64,000 nucleotides of DNA. Origin: Kaiparowitsia implicata GSE-PSE-MK54-09C (GTDB lineage: Bacteria > Cyanobacteriota > Cyanobacteriia > Elainellales > Elainellaceae). The translations under genes and the position numbers were made by a program. Location of the stretch: positions 62,001-126,000 of the forward strand of contig JAHHHI010000056.1 in the NCBI GenBank assembly GCA_019359435.1. Reading direction: 5' to 3'. The notes beneath the pieces were generated by a model. That model did not search any database and was not told where the DNA came from. It worked only from the letters and a program-made list of their open reading frames with translations. Below, piece by piece: positions 18,886 through 27,445 of this stretch (its first letter is position 1; the number at the start of each line of letters is the position of its first letter).

Positions 18886-19443
18886 ATGAATATTGTTGAG
18901 TTTTTTGAGCAAAGCTCCGGCAAGTGGTTCTCTCAGCGCACCAGCCATCACCTCGCCTTCAAGCAATCAGAAAGCGGCAAGTCCGACATCCGCATCGAGA
19001 TGATCGACAAGGATGCTCCCGACGTGATCAAGCTTTGCGAGCAGTATGAGGTAGATCCCAGCTTGGCCCTATGCGGGGCCCGCGTGACTTGGGACGGCAC
19101 GATGGAATGGGACGAAGAGAAGCACAGTGGCAATGCCGTGCTAGTGCCCATAGCAGACGATGACAGCCCTAATCAGGGCAAACTGCTGCGCGACATGGGC
19201 TATGCCGAAAAAACACCAGTGGCAGGGCGCTACGTGATGGGTGAGGACGGCGCGCTCACGCTCATCACCGAGTATGAAACCATGTATTCTGAAGAGCGGC
19301 TGTGGTTTGCCAGCCCTAATCTGCGATTGCGAACGAGCATTCTCAAGCGATTTGGCGGTTTTAGCATGGCTACGTTCTGTTCCGAAATTCGCATGGGGGG
19401 TGCTAAACCCGACACGCCAGAGGCCTCTGAAGCATCCGAATAG
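18886..19443 (+). CDS. cpcS: Phycobiliprotein chromophore lyase CpcS
   Basis: A 185-residue CpcS/CpeS-family lyase with a lipocalin-like fold. It attaches phycocyanobilin to the Cys-84 site of phycobiliprotein subunits. Family signatures are [40 protein letters not shown] and [20 protein letters not shown]. The product fits a cyanobacterium with phycobilisomes. The last 15 residues (after EIRMGG) form a variable acidic tail. It precedes chlM by about 170 bases in the same direction, linking bilin and chlorophyll functions. Confidence 0.96.
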   Translation: MNIVEFFEQSSGKWFSQRTSHHLAFKQSESGKSDIRIEMIDKDAPDVIKLCEQYEVDPSLALCGARVTWDGTMEWDEEKHSGNAVLVPIADDDSPNQGKLLRDMGYAEKTPVAGRYVMGEDGALTLITEYETMYSEERLWFASPNLRLRTSILKRFGGFSMATFCSEIRMGGAKPDTPEASEASE

Positions 19444-19612
19444 CGCTGTCGCGCCACGCCGAACCATAGTAGGAGCGAAGCATTGGGCAATCCAGCGTGT
19501 GGGGTCGGCCCATCCTGTTCAAGTGCTTTGTCTCTGCAACAATTCCGGTCGTTCCGCGCTAACCCTTTCCTTGAATAGCCCGATCCAAATTTATTTGGTT
19601 TAACACTCGTTT

Positions 19613-20323
19613 ATGACCCTCACCAACGACAAAACCGACGATAAAACTATTGTTCGTGACTATTTCAACGCAACGGGATTTGACCGTTGGCGGCGCATCT
19701 ACGGCGATGGCGAGGTCAACAAGGTGCAACTCGATATCCGCACTGGGCACCAGCGCACGGTGGATACAGTCCTAGAGTGGTTCCACGCAGATGACAATCT
19801 GGCAGGTTTGACGATTTGCGATGCTGGGTGTGGCGTCGGTAGCCTCAGCATTCCGCTGGCGCAAGCTGGGGCTACGGTCTATGCCAGCGATATTTCAGAA
19901 AAAATGGTCGGAGAAGCGAAGGAACGAGCGATCGCCCTACAGACCCAGGCTGATGCTCCCGCCTTTGAGATGCCTACATTCGAGGTGTCAGATCTAGAAG
20001 CCCTGAGTGGCAGCTATCACACCGTCGTCTGTCTCGATGTGCTGATCCACTATCCCCAAGACAAAGCGGCTGACATGATTCAGCACCTCAGCTCACTAGC
20101 AGACTCGCGCTTGGTTCTGAGTTTTGCGCCCAAGACCCTGGCCTACAGCCTATTGAAAAAGGTCGGCGACTTTTTCCCTGGCCCTAGCAAGGCGACCCGC
20201 GCCTACCTGCACCGTGAGGCTGATGTCGTCAAGGTCCTCACCGCGGCAGGCTGGACTATTGAACGGAATACTCTAACCAAAACCAGCTTTTACTTCTCGC
20301 GCTTGCTCGAAGCCGTACGCTGA
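19613..20323 (+). CDS. chlM: Mg-protoporphyrin IX O-methyltransferase
   Basis: A 236-residue SAM-dependent methyltransferase of chlorophyll synthesis (BchM/ChlM). It methylates the C13 propionate of Mg-protoporphyrin IX at the membrane surface. The N-terminal block DYFNATGFDRWRRIYGDG and the SAM motif CDAGCGVGSLSIPLAQ are diagnostic, as are ISEKMVGEAKERA and GWTIERNTLTKTSFYFSR. Length is normal. Transcription is in line with cpcS. Confidence 0.96.
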   Translation: MTLTNDKTDDKTIVRDYFNATGFDRWRRIYGDGEVNKVQLDIRTGHQRTVDTVLEWFHADDNLAGLTICDAGCGVGSLSIPLAQAGATVYASDISEKMVGEAKERAIALQTQADAPAFEMPTFEVSDLEALSGSYHTVVCLDVLIHYPQDKAADMIQHLSSLADSRLVLSFAPKTLAYSLLKKVGDFFPGPSKATRAYLHREADVVKVLTAAGWTIERNTLTKTSFYFSRLLEAVR

Positions 20324-20426
20324 ACCCAAGTGGGCGATGCTCGTTTTGAACTTTCGGTGAATGCTCAGGAGACGAATGGGGAATCCTAACCAAGTGCGCT
20401 GAGGAATCGAATCGTGAGGACATCCC

Positions 20427-20912
20427 ATGAAGTTACGCTCTACCCTGACGGCAGCATCCTTAGGAATCGGCGGATTGATGCTTGCGTTCTCACTTCTATT
20501 TTTTGCCGAAGGGATGCTGCGAGAGTCTACTCCAGAAGAGCGCACTACCTCCTTTGATGCATCGTCAGGATTTCTGCTGCTCGGCCTGCCAGGGGTTGTG
20601 CTAGGCGGTGGGTTGCTTTATCAAGAGCGGCAGCAGACATCAAAACAAGAGAGCGATCGCCTGCTCTCTGTCTTCTACCAGTTAGTGCAAACCAACCAGG
20701 GCACCATGAGCGTGATGGATTTTGCGTTAGCTGCTGAGTTGTCGGGCGATCGCGCCAAAACCTACCTCGACGCCAAGGCCCGCGAGTTTGACGCCACCTT
20801 CCAAACTACTGATTCTGGCGCTCTATACTACTGCTTTCCTACCGCTGCCGCCTCACCTGCGCTGTCTGCCGACACCACGCCGACCGATACCATGCCAACT
20901 GATTCGATCTAG
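20427..20912 (+). CDS. Conserved cyanobacterial membrane protein, function unknown
   Basis: A 161-residue protein with two hydrophobic helices (about 8-28 and 47-66). A cytoplasmic part of about 90 residues (RLLSVFYQLVQTNQGTMSVM onward) has a helix-turn-helix-like pattern. The C-terminal tail is Thr/Asp/Pro-rich. No enzymatic motif is visible. It resembles small two-helix cyanobacterial proteins of unknown role; the assignment rests on composition and topology. Confidence 0.6.
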   Translation: MKLRSTLTAASLGIGGLMLAFSLLFFAEGMLRESTPEERTTSFDASSGFLLLGLPGVVLGGGLLYQERQQTSKQESDRLLSVFYQLVQTNQGTMSVMDFALAAELSGDRAKTYLDAKAREFDATFQTTDSGALYYCFPTAAASPALSADTTPTDTMPTDSI

Positions 20913-21185
20913 AGTCAGACATCCATCCCTGTCTCGATTGAATAGGTCAGCACTCTAGACAGAGTTTTACAGACAACGAGAATTCTCCACCGTGCATCAG
21001 CTCAGATGTTCAAAGTGCTTGACGATCCCAAATTTCTGCATACACACAACAGTCGGCCAATCACCTACCGTTCTAATCAGTCCGACTACAGCACATTGCA
21101 TTGCGCTGCCCACGTTGCGGGCTAGCGCAATGCAGAATGCCCTCACCATCTTGCGAACAATTAGGGCGAACAACTAGGTAATTTA

Positions 21186-21635
21186 CTACATGCCGATTGC
21201 AGCCAGAATATCAGCGGCATGAGTTTCAGTGTTGATGCTGTCATACACCTGCACAATCTTGCCTTCACCGTCAATCACATAAGTGACCCGCTGAGAATAA
21301 TGGAATCCGTTTTTCTCGGCAGCCACATCATAGGCATTGGTAATCACGCCATCTACATCTGCCAACAGCGGAAACGGTAGGTTGAACTTGCTGGTAAACG
21401 CTTGGTGCGAAGATTCGTCATCGCGGCTGACCCCTAACACCACCACATCTTTGCCTTGATACTCAGCATAGGAATCGCGAAAGCTGCACGCTTCTTTAGT
21501 GCAGCCAGGAGTATCATCCTTTGGATAGAAGTACAACACCACGGTCTTTCCCCTAAAATCGCTTAGGGATATGGCATTTCCGTTGGTGTCTCTAGCCACG
21601 AAGTTGGGAGCGGTTGTACCCACTAAAAGAGCCAT
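21186..21635 (-). CDS. bcp: PrxQ/BCP-type peroxiredoxin
   Basis: A 149-residue thiol peroxidase that reduces hydrogen and alkyl hydroperoxides with thioredoxin. The peroxidatic site is YPKDDTPGCTKEACSFRD, with the peroxidatic Cys in TPGC and a resolving Cys five residues later, as in atypical 2-Cys PrxQ. RVTYVIDGEGKIVQVYD is the C-terminal signature. The gene is monocistronic. The start ATG at 21635 is preceded by GGAG, as expected. Confidence 0.95.
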   Translation of the reverse strand: MALLVGTTAPNFVARDTNGNAISLSDFRGKTVVLYFYPKDDTPGCTKEACSFRDSYAEYQGKDVVVLGVSRDDESSHQAFTSKFNLPFPLLADVDGVITNAYDVAAEKNGFHYSQRVTYVIDGEGKIVQVYDSINTETHAADILAAIGM

Positions 21636-22132
21636 AAAGGCAACTCCTACTGCTTGTGTGTCCGCTACAGATTGTATAGCACCTGGTTAATTCTGTTCGT
21701 GGTGAACTCACGTTCAGCGCGCTAGGGGTGAAGCCACGCTGAGGATAGGGGTTTGGGTCATGAGTATAGTGGGATGCAGCTTGCCCAAACTCATGAACCA
21801 ACTGGGGTTAATGCACTGAGTGAGGTCGAGTGTCTGAATTGGCGGTCGACAGCTATAAGGATTGGGTGGATTGAAAGTGGTTGCTGTGGGCAGGCGATCG
21901 CCCATCCGTAGCACTTCAGCGCATCTTCATAAAGCTTCATTAAAGCCTACGTAAACACACGGAATACACAGGATACAAAATATGGAGAGGGGTTACAGAT
22001 CTCTGAGTAACCATGCTAAATTGTGGAGACAAATCTATAAATCTTTACAGCATCCTTACGCAATACTCTTAATATCCCTCATATGTAGATTCAGTAATGT
22101 TTATGTAAGCCTACGCTTGAGAAAGGTGAGTC
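21636..22132. other. Divergent intergenic region, no gene recognised
   Basis: A 497-base gap between the peroxiredoxin and the gene at 22133. The right half (from about 21930) is AT-rich. AAGCCTACGTAAACAC and TATGTAAGCCTACGC share an opposite-facing GTAGGCTT/AAGCCTACG word. These may flank promoter elements, but no known regulator site is identified. Short frames here lack protein-like composition. Confidence 0.4.
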
Positions 22133-22546
22133 ATGGTTCCTGAGTATCAGCATGCGATAGATCGTCACAGCTTAGATCATCACAGTTCTCCATTGTCTAA
22201 AGTGGGTCAGTACTTGTTTTTTCAGACCATCCCGCCCGAGCGGGTCGGCTTATCTGGCGAGTATGATCACAACGGCTTATCCAAGCGTGTCGAGCTATCG
22301 GTAAATCGTCAGTTTCAGTATGACGAAATCGCAAAGCTAAGGATTCGCCAGCGAGGCGGCATCATTTTATTGCTGGGAGATATTCCCAACCAATCCGTGC
22401 TGATGCGGCTAGTCGATGTCGTAATGAAGGTTGAAGGGACAACCGGAATAGAGGTTAATGGCGCAAGTATCGTGCATCCATTTTCAGCCGCAGAATCGCA
22501 GCTTTCTGCAAGGGTGACGACCAGCAATCCTATCTATGCTTACTAA
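22133..22546 (+). CDS. Small conserved protein, possibly BON-domain-like
   Basis: A 137-residue protein with a hydrophilic N-terminus (about 60 residues with many His and Ser). A compact domain from about residue 60 to 115 follows: RIRQRGGIILLLGDIPNQSV and VVMKVEGTTGIEVNGASI. That pattern (strand, G-x-I/V, helix, V-x-G-x-x-x-I-x-V-N) is like a BON domain, which binds membranes or other macromolecules. GAAAGGTGAGTC precedes the ATG. The identification is tentative. Confidence 0.5.
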   Translation: MVPEYQHAIDRHSLDHHSSPLSKVGQYLFFQTIPPERVGLSGEYDHNGLSKRVELSVNRQFQYDEIAKLRIRQRGGIILLLGDIPNQSVLMRLVDVVMKVEGTTGIEVNGASIVHPFSAAESQLSARVTTSNPIYAY

Positions 22547-22639
22547 AGCGAAATTTCTGCCAGGGGTCATTAATATTGGACTGCAAGGCGTTGAGCTAGG
22601 GAATTCGTCAAAAAGTAATGTAACACCGACTGTTTTTTT

Positions 22640-22682
22640 CCTTTGGGAGACGTTACACGTCGGCAAAGCCTGTCCGAAGGAC
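22640..22682. repeat. Short dispersed palindromic repeat
   Basis: Nested short inverted repeats: CTTTG...CAAAG, GACGT/ACGTC and GTCC-GAA-GGAC. This layout is like small dispersed repeats seen in cyanobacterial intergenic regions. A related word (CCTTTGAAGACGCTGCGCG) is found as a 24-base insertion inside the MFS pseudogene at 41875-41898. Confidence 0.45.
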
Positions 22683-22745
22683 AAACGATGTCGCTCAATC
22701 CTCGATAGGTTCGGGTACATTGTTAATCCGCAGAGCCTTAAACCG

Positions 22746-23237
22746 TTACATCAGCTCAACCGTGACACCATAGGCCTGCTGTAAGTTGCAAGTCTCGTGG
22801 TCTATGCTGTTGGTGTCATTTAGTTCTAAGTTATAAAAATCGATGACTTCTTGGTCGAAATAGGGGCCAGCATGCCATGTGCCCAAGTTTAGCTTGATGA
22901 AGCAGTTGCCAGGAATACGAAAGGCTCTGATCTCATCAAGAGCGGGCTGAGCCGCAGGTTGGGATGGCGCAACCGCAATCAACCAGTCCTGACCTTCTAA
23001 AGACCCAAGGCATTGGGTACAGCGCTGATGGCGTGTGATGGTATGAAACTGCCGTCCACGCCGATGCAGGCGCATGATATAAAAGCGCGGGATGCCCTGA
23101 TCCAAGATAAGCTGGGCGTCGCTATGGTCAAACGCTTTGCCGTCTGGGCTGGCGGTAATCACCTGTCCAAAGGCCTGAAAGCGTTCAGATGTAACCCATT
23201 CAGCGGTGAGATGTTTAAGCGTAGGTGATGGAAGCAT
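22746..23237 (-). CDS. AllA-like ureidoglycolate lyase family protein
   Basis: A 163-residue cupin-like protein similar to ureidoglycolate lyase, which releases urea from ureidoglycolate. Signatures are LTAEWVTSERFQAFGQVI near the N-terminus, FYIMRLHRRGRQFHTITRHQ, and GTWHAGPYFDQEVIDFYNLE with the cupin histidine. I start at the ATG at 23237 because AGGA lies 6 bases upstream; the frame extends to 23285 without such a site. No other purine or allantoin genes are nearby, so a pathway role is not supported by context. Confidence 0.75.
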   Translation of the reverse strand: MLPSPTLKHLTAEWVTSERFQAFGQVITASPDGKAFDHSDAQLILDQGIPRFYIMRLHRRGRQFHTITRHQRCTQCLGSLEGQDWLIAVAPSQPAAQPALDEIRAFRIPGNCFIKLNLGTWHAGPYFDQEVIDFYNLELNDTNSIDHETCNLQQAYGVTVELM

Positions 23238-23637
23238 CGGAAATCCTGCCAGATGAGAGAGGGAGAGACCGATACCTTGCATCACCGCCTAGAAACGGCA
23301 GCTACCCGCTGGAAGTCTATATGTTTGTGTATCGGTCTGAAAGTAGGTTTAGGCTGGTTTAGGCCTAGCCTTTTACAAGGCAAAAAGGCAAAAGCGACCA
23401 TGTCACTCAGGTTTGTCTTTTAAACTAGCGCAAGGTAAATGCATTTAGAGCTGAGCTGTTGATTCTGCAAGCGCTATACTTCAAAAACATGATATCCCCA
23501 CCTCTGTAATGATTTTGAGTCGGAGCGGCTGCATTGCTGTATTGCCAAATTGTTGACTATAAGTATCGTTGACTATAAATAAAGATCACCAACCGAAAAT
23601 ACGACCTAAAAATTACGACTGAGGATGCTTGATCCTG
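23238..23637. other. Divergent intergenic region, no gene recognised
   Basis: About 400 bases between divergent genes. It holds short direct repeats (AGGTTTAGGCTGGTTTAGGCC near 23345, and GACTATAAGTATCGTTGACTATAAATA near 23550). No frame or RNA gene was recognised. Promoters for both flanking genes must be here. Confidence 0.4.
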
Positions 23638-24339
23638 ATGATGTATACGTACACCATCTTACGGGCCAGCGAGCCGCTGACGATGCTACCCGCGGGAATG
23701 GTGGGAGAGTTAGAAGTGATTCTGCAAGGCAGTTTGGCTGCTGTAACTGAGCCAGATTTGCCGATGGAGGTGTTGCAGGCTAATGATGAAACGCTGCTGC
23801 AATCCGTAGTGCAGCATGACCGGGTGATTCAAGACCTCTTTGCTCAGGCGACGCTGCTGCCGTTGCGCTTTGGCACTTACTTTGTGTCGCGTCAGGCTCT
23901 GGCAGAGCACCTCGACACTCATACAGAGACGTATTTGAAGACGCTAGACAGTTTGCAGGGCAAGGCAGAGTATACGGTTCGATTGACCCCAGTTGAGATA
24001 GGCGATGAATCTGGGCGATCGCCCCTCTCAACTGAGTCTGATGACACCGTGGGGGCAACTGGGCGTGATTATTTCCGCCGAAAAAAGCAGCAGTTCGAAT
24101 CCCATATGCAACTGCAACAGCGACAACACCAAGAACTAGACGAGCTAAAACGGGCGATCGCCCAGCAATTCTCATTGGTGCTTTTCGCTGAACCTCAGGC
24201 CGGTGTAGAACGGATTCACGTGCTGATAGAACTTGATTACCGCGACACGCTGATCAGCGTGCTCAGTGACTGGCAGACCCACAGTACCGGGTGGACTTTG
24301 CGCCTAGATGCGCCGCTGCCCCCCTATCACTTCGTCTGA
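23638..24339 (+). CDS. GvpL/GvpF-family gas vesicle protein (solitary)
   Basis: A 233-residue protein of the GvpL/F family, accessory proteins in gas vesicle assembly. The family hallmark LLPLRFGTYFVSRQALAEHL is present, followed by GKAEYTVRLTPVE. A charged helix RRKKQQFESHMQLQQRQHQE comes before the C-terminal beta domain. I use the first ATG (23638); the frame opens at a TTG nine bases earlier. No gvpA, gvpC, gvpN or other gvp gene is in the window, so this copy is isolated and may have another role. Confidence 0.75.
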   Translation: MMYTYTILRASEPLTMLPAGMVGELEVILQGSLAAVTEPDLPMEVLQANDETLLQSVVQHDRVIQDLFAQATLLPLRFGTYFVSRQALAEHLDTHTETYLKTLDSLQGKAEYTVRLTPVEIGDESGRSPLSTESDDTVGATGRDYFRRKKQQFESHMQLQQRQHQELDELKRAIAQQFSLVLFAEPQAGVERIHVLIELDYRDTLISVLSDWQTHSTGWTLRLDAPLPPYHFV

Positions 24340-24545
24340 GGGTTGAATCTGTTTGCGGCGAGGCTTGTCGCTCAGCGTGCAGCGTTCGTCACCTGTTTCT
24401 TCTGCAACTTCCCACACGAGCGGAACCCAGCAGATCTTACAAGAGCTATGCAAATCGGCCCTTTCAGCACTGTACAGTCTCTTTGCCTGCGCAAACCTAA
24501 TATCAATTCTCTAAATCAAAACGACGAATTATTTGAGGAGGGGGG

Positions 24546-24585
24546 TGGGGAACGCAGTTCCCCACAAGGGGGCTTCGCCTCCTTG
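24546..24585. repeat. Two adjacent G/C-rich hairpins
   Basis: TGGGGAAC-GCA-GTTCCCCA (perfect 8-bp arms) is followed directly by CAAGGGGGC-TTC-GCCTCCTTG (9 bp with one G-T pair). Flanking G- and C-runs add a possible outer pairing. The type and spacing resemble the cluster at 3683-3756. The 323-base gap around it holds no credible gene. Confidence 0.55.
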
Positions 24586-24662
24586 CCCCCCATTGGTAGC
24601 CCAAATTTTTGGAATTGATATAAGGGGGTTCTCACGACGAACGCAAGCGCTCCAAACAGGCA

Positions 24663-25727
24663 TCAATTCAGAGAGTAGACTTGTCCGTCTATTAACAAGC
24701 GGGTAATGCCCTTAGCTTGCAGATAGGGGCTTGTTTTTACAAACATGGTGCTATCTGGCACTTTCACAATTCGCTGCATGCGACGCATAAACCGCTTTGC
24801 TACGCGGTGGTTGTCAAACACTGGCAGAGTGCGCTCTCCACGCTCTTCATCGGGGATTTGGCCTAAGTCAGCAAAGTCGCTCAGAGGACGGGTAATCAGT
24901 TCAGACGCGCGGTCTACGACTAAATAGCAGGTGCGGGGAATGGTGGCTTTGGAAATGGGCAGCACTTGCATGAGGCGATCGCCCTGCACATGCATCCCAA
25001 CAAGCGCCAGATCGTCAGACTCATCCCCGTCTAGATCATCATCGCCATCCAGATCATCGTCGTCGAGATCATCATCGTCGTCGAGATCATCGCCGTCCAG
25101 ATCATCGTCGTCGAGATCATCGTCGTCATCCCGCTCCTCTAGGGAAGAATGGCGAATGTCTTGCTGAACCTCATGCTCAAATTCTTCGATCTCTGTCTGA
25201 ATATTGTCGGGCTGGTTTTTAAGCAGTGGCTTTTTCTTAATTGGCGGTTCAATCACGAGGCGATCGCTCGTTGCGGCTGGGGTAAGCTCCAATTGCTTCG
25301 CCTCAGTAGCATCCTCCACCTGCTTCACTTCAAGCGTAACCGCTTCCGCCGCTTCTATCGCTTCCGCCGCTTCTTCCACCGTCGAACTCGACCGCCGTTT
25401 GCGAGAGCGTCGAGGCGTGCTGTCTTCTGTCGGTTGCGCTAAGGGCTGGGCTGATTCAGTCGTCTCATCCTCGGCATTAGCAGTGATCTCAGACGCTGGG
25501 GCTGCTGTGGCCTTTGATACCGCAGGGGATTCTGCTTTTGCACCCGATCGCTTCTGATGCACGAGCGCTTCATAATCAGCTTCGCTAAGGCCCTGCTTCA
25601 AAATGCGGCTGATGGTAGACGCACTCACGCCAAATCGACTCGCCAGTGTCGTCGTGGTTTCATCCGACTCTCGATACAGGGTGAGGATTTCTGATTTGTC
25701 TGAATCCGACAGTTTTTTTGGAGCCAT
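24663..25727 (-). CDS. HTH-domain protein with long Asp-rich low-complexity tract
   Basis: A 354-residue protein with three parts. Residues 1-50 (MAPKKLSDSDKSEILTLYRE..., SRFGVSASTISRILKQG) form a helix-turn-helix of the transposase/Hin type. About residues 60-165 are an Ala/Glu/Thr-rich linker with the basic patch RRSRKRRSSS. About 190-240 are dominated by Asp (DDDDL, DGDDL repeats). The C-terminal 110 residues form a folded domain (VDRASELITRPLSDFADLGQ). AGAAGG precedes the chosen ATG; the frame stays open to 25799. It looks like a DNA-binding protein with an acidic disordered segment. Function unknown. Confidence 0.7.
   Translation of the reverse strand: MAPKKLSDSDKSEILTLYRESDETTTTLASRFGVSASTISRILKQGLSEADYEALVHQKRSGAKAESPAVSKATAAPASEITANAEDETTESAQPLAQPTEDSTPRRSRKRRSSSTVEEAAEAIEAAEAVTLEVKQVEDATEAKQLELTPAATSDRLVIEPPIKKKPLLKNQPDNIQTEIEEFEHEVQQDIRHSSLEERDDDDDLDDDDLDGDDLDDDDDLDDDDLDGDDDLDGDESDDLALVGMHVQGDRLMQVLPISKATIPRTCYLVVDRASELITRPLSDFADLGQIPDEERGERTLPVFDNHRVAKRFMRRMQRIVKVPDSTMFVKTSPYLQAKGITRLLIDGQVYSLN
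25032..25130 (-). repeat. Tandem GATCATCGTCGTCG-type repeats inside the HTH protein gene
   Basis: Variants of AGATCATCGTCGTCG and AGATCATCGCCGTCC recur about seven times. Read on the minus strand they encode runs of DDDDL and DGDDL. The units are imperfect 12- to 15-mers, so the tract probably varies in length between strains. It is coding sequence, not a CRISPR array. Confidence 0.75.
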
Positions 25728-25896
25728 GCCGCCTTCTATGATTTGCGATCGCGCACTAACAGGAACCATGATCAGGGCGTAAGCCGCTCCGTCACCCAAG
25801 CCTCGACGCCCTCGAGGTAAGCCATTTCTCTACACGGCAGCCACAGATAATGGTTGAGGGATTGCTGAAAACAGAGAGGGCTCAACCATTGAGGGC

Positions 25897-25934
25897 CTCT
25901 TGCAAAAATGAATGGCCTCTCACTTTTGCAAGAG
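25897..25934. repeat. 11-bp inverted repeat, possible mobile-element end
   Basis: CTCTTGCAAAA and TTTTGCAAGAG are perfect arms around a 16-base centre containing GGCCTCT. A nearby pair TAATGGTTGAGGG and GCTCAACCATTGA also pairs. The words resemble terminal repeats of small insertion sequences, but no transposase is next to them. The 408-base gap 25728-26135 holds these repeats and no convincing gene; the 85-codon frame from 25850 runs through the palindrome. Confidence 0.4.
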
Positions 25935-26135
25935 TTTATGCCGTTAATTCAGCCATGCTTGGGTTGAAACGCGCTCGCAACACACAGTCCAAACCCCTTT
26001 TCGACCCGTTTTTAGAGATGACTCTTTGGGAGTCAATTGAATTAACCCCAATCAACAGCTTAACCGAGGAACACCCTGGCGTTGCAAAATCATGCCTACT
26101 CGACTGATGCAAAGAACTTCAGTCGCGGATCAGGC

Positions 26136-27146
26136 TTACGCTCGCCGTCGAGTGGTGCGGCGCGATCGCCCTGATAGGTCGTACTCTAGCGCAGCCCCAA
26201 TGGCAAACAGACAGCCACTAAAAATCCAAAATACCTCAGGCAGAGCGCCAGTTTGATAATCTTCAATATTGCTAGTGGCATAGAGAAACCACATGTCAGC
26301 AATGTAAAAACAGATTGCCGCTGCCGCAATAAATCGCCAAGACTGAGAAAATCGCCCGCCCCAAAAGGCCAACAGCAGCGCACTGGCTGCTAGCAGCAGA
26401 AGGATATCTGACACAACATAGAACAAACCCACAATATCGGAGTAAGGCGCAAGCGCTTCATCCAGCGATATCGCCCACGCTGGGGCACGACTAGCAGACT
26501 CATCAGCAGCCATCGGCACGTTTGGCTCAGGTGCAGACACGGCAGGCGCTTCTAATGGTGCGTCCGCAGGTGCTTCGGGGGCTGGGGCAGGTGCTTCTGC
26601 GGGTGACTCTTGTGCATAGGCTGGCGCATTCAGCCGCAGCGCATCGCCAGTGACTTCACTGTTATAGATAAACCAAGAAATCACGATCCCCAATACGCCG
26701 ATGCCCAGCAAGATCACCCACTGGAGCGGCGCTAAGTTGAGCCGACGCGAGGCGATCGCCAGCACCATCCCAATGCCCACCAGCACATACATCAGCAGAA
26801 AAAACAAGTCCGCAGGCGATACATCAGGCGAATTGCCCCAGCCAATTTCCCACTGACCTAGCAACAGGTTGCCGACAAAATAGCTCAGCATCCCTAGCCC
26901 CAACAGCAGCCACACCGTGCGGCCACTCACAATTTGAGGACTGCGCCAGTTCCGCAAACACAACAAGGCTGCCGCCAAAATCGCGACGGTTTCTAGCACA
27001 TAGGTGCTAATGCCATACCACTCAGGCCGACCCTGTCCCGGCAAGGGCACGCTAAACAATAGAAAGAATAGGAGCGACAGCACCGCCCAGGCTACAGATG
27101 CAGCCACAATGAGCTGAACGGGCAAACCAGATGTTGTTTTACTCAT
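26136..27146 (-). CDS. Polytopic membrane protein with Pro/Ala-rich loop, function unknown
   Basis: A 336-residue protein with about eight membrane helices: five or six in residues 10-165 and three more after residue 235. A Pro/Ala/Glu-rich disordered loop (about residues 178-215, PAEAPAPAPEAPADAP) separates the two halves. The C-terminus is strongly basic (GRSRRTTRRRA), so it is probably cytoplasmic. The helix layout is like membrane sensory modules found at the N-terminus of cyanobacterial signalling proteins, but no signalling output domain is present. Confidence 0.65.
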   Translation of the reverse strand: MSKTTSGLPVQLIVAASVAWAVLSLLFFLLFSVPLPGQGRPEWYGISTYVLETVAILAAALLCLRNWRSPQIVSGRTVWLLLGLGMLSYFVGNLLLGQWEIGWGNSPDVSPADLFFLLMYVLVGIGMVLAIASRRLNLAPLQWVILLGIGVLGIVISWFIYNSEVTGDALRLNAPAYAQESPAEAPAPAPEAPADAPLEAPAVSAPEPNVPMAADESASRAPAWAISLDEALAPYSDIVGLFYVVSDILLLLAASALLLAFWGGRFSQSWRFIAAAAICFYIADMWFLYATSNIEDYQTGALPEVFWIFSGCLFAIGAALEYDLSGRSRRTTRRRA

Positions 27147-27445
27147 GAGACTGCTCCCAGGTGACGACGGCAGATGCGATAGATGCAGACGTGCGGGGAA
27201 TCGTGCACATCGGGTTAAATCTTAAATGACAAATAACGATAGATTACACCTTGAGCTATAAATTTATGAGAAGGCGTAGGTCTGGCATATCTAAATCTAT
27301 ATCTCAACGAGTTTCAAAAGCGCTGGCAGATCTTTGCTTGAATTCAGTTTTTCCGCAGCAATACTTAACTAATGCACCTAAAATATCGCCTAGCTTACTG
27401 ATTCGTAAAACAAACTCATTTAGCTGAATAACTGGGGCGATCGCA

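Noticed and set aside
20992-21177. 61-codon frame between the membrane protein and peroxiredoxin genes
   Set aside because: There is no ribosome-binding site and no family resemblance; it is likely noncoding.
25032-25130. Regularly spaced repeats that first look like a CRISPR array
   Set aside because: Units are 12-15 bases without spacers and encode Asp repeats in a clear gene.
25850-26107. 85-codon frame after the HTH gene
   Set aside because: It crosses the 11-bp inverted repeat, no ribosome-binding site is seen, and no family resemblance is visible.
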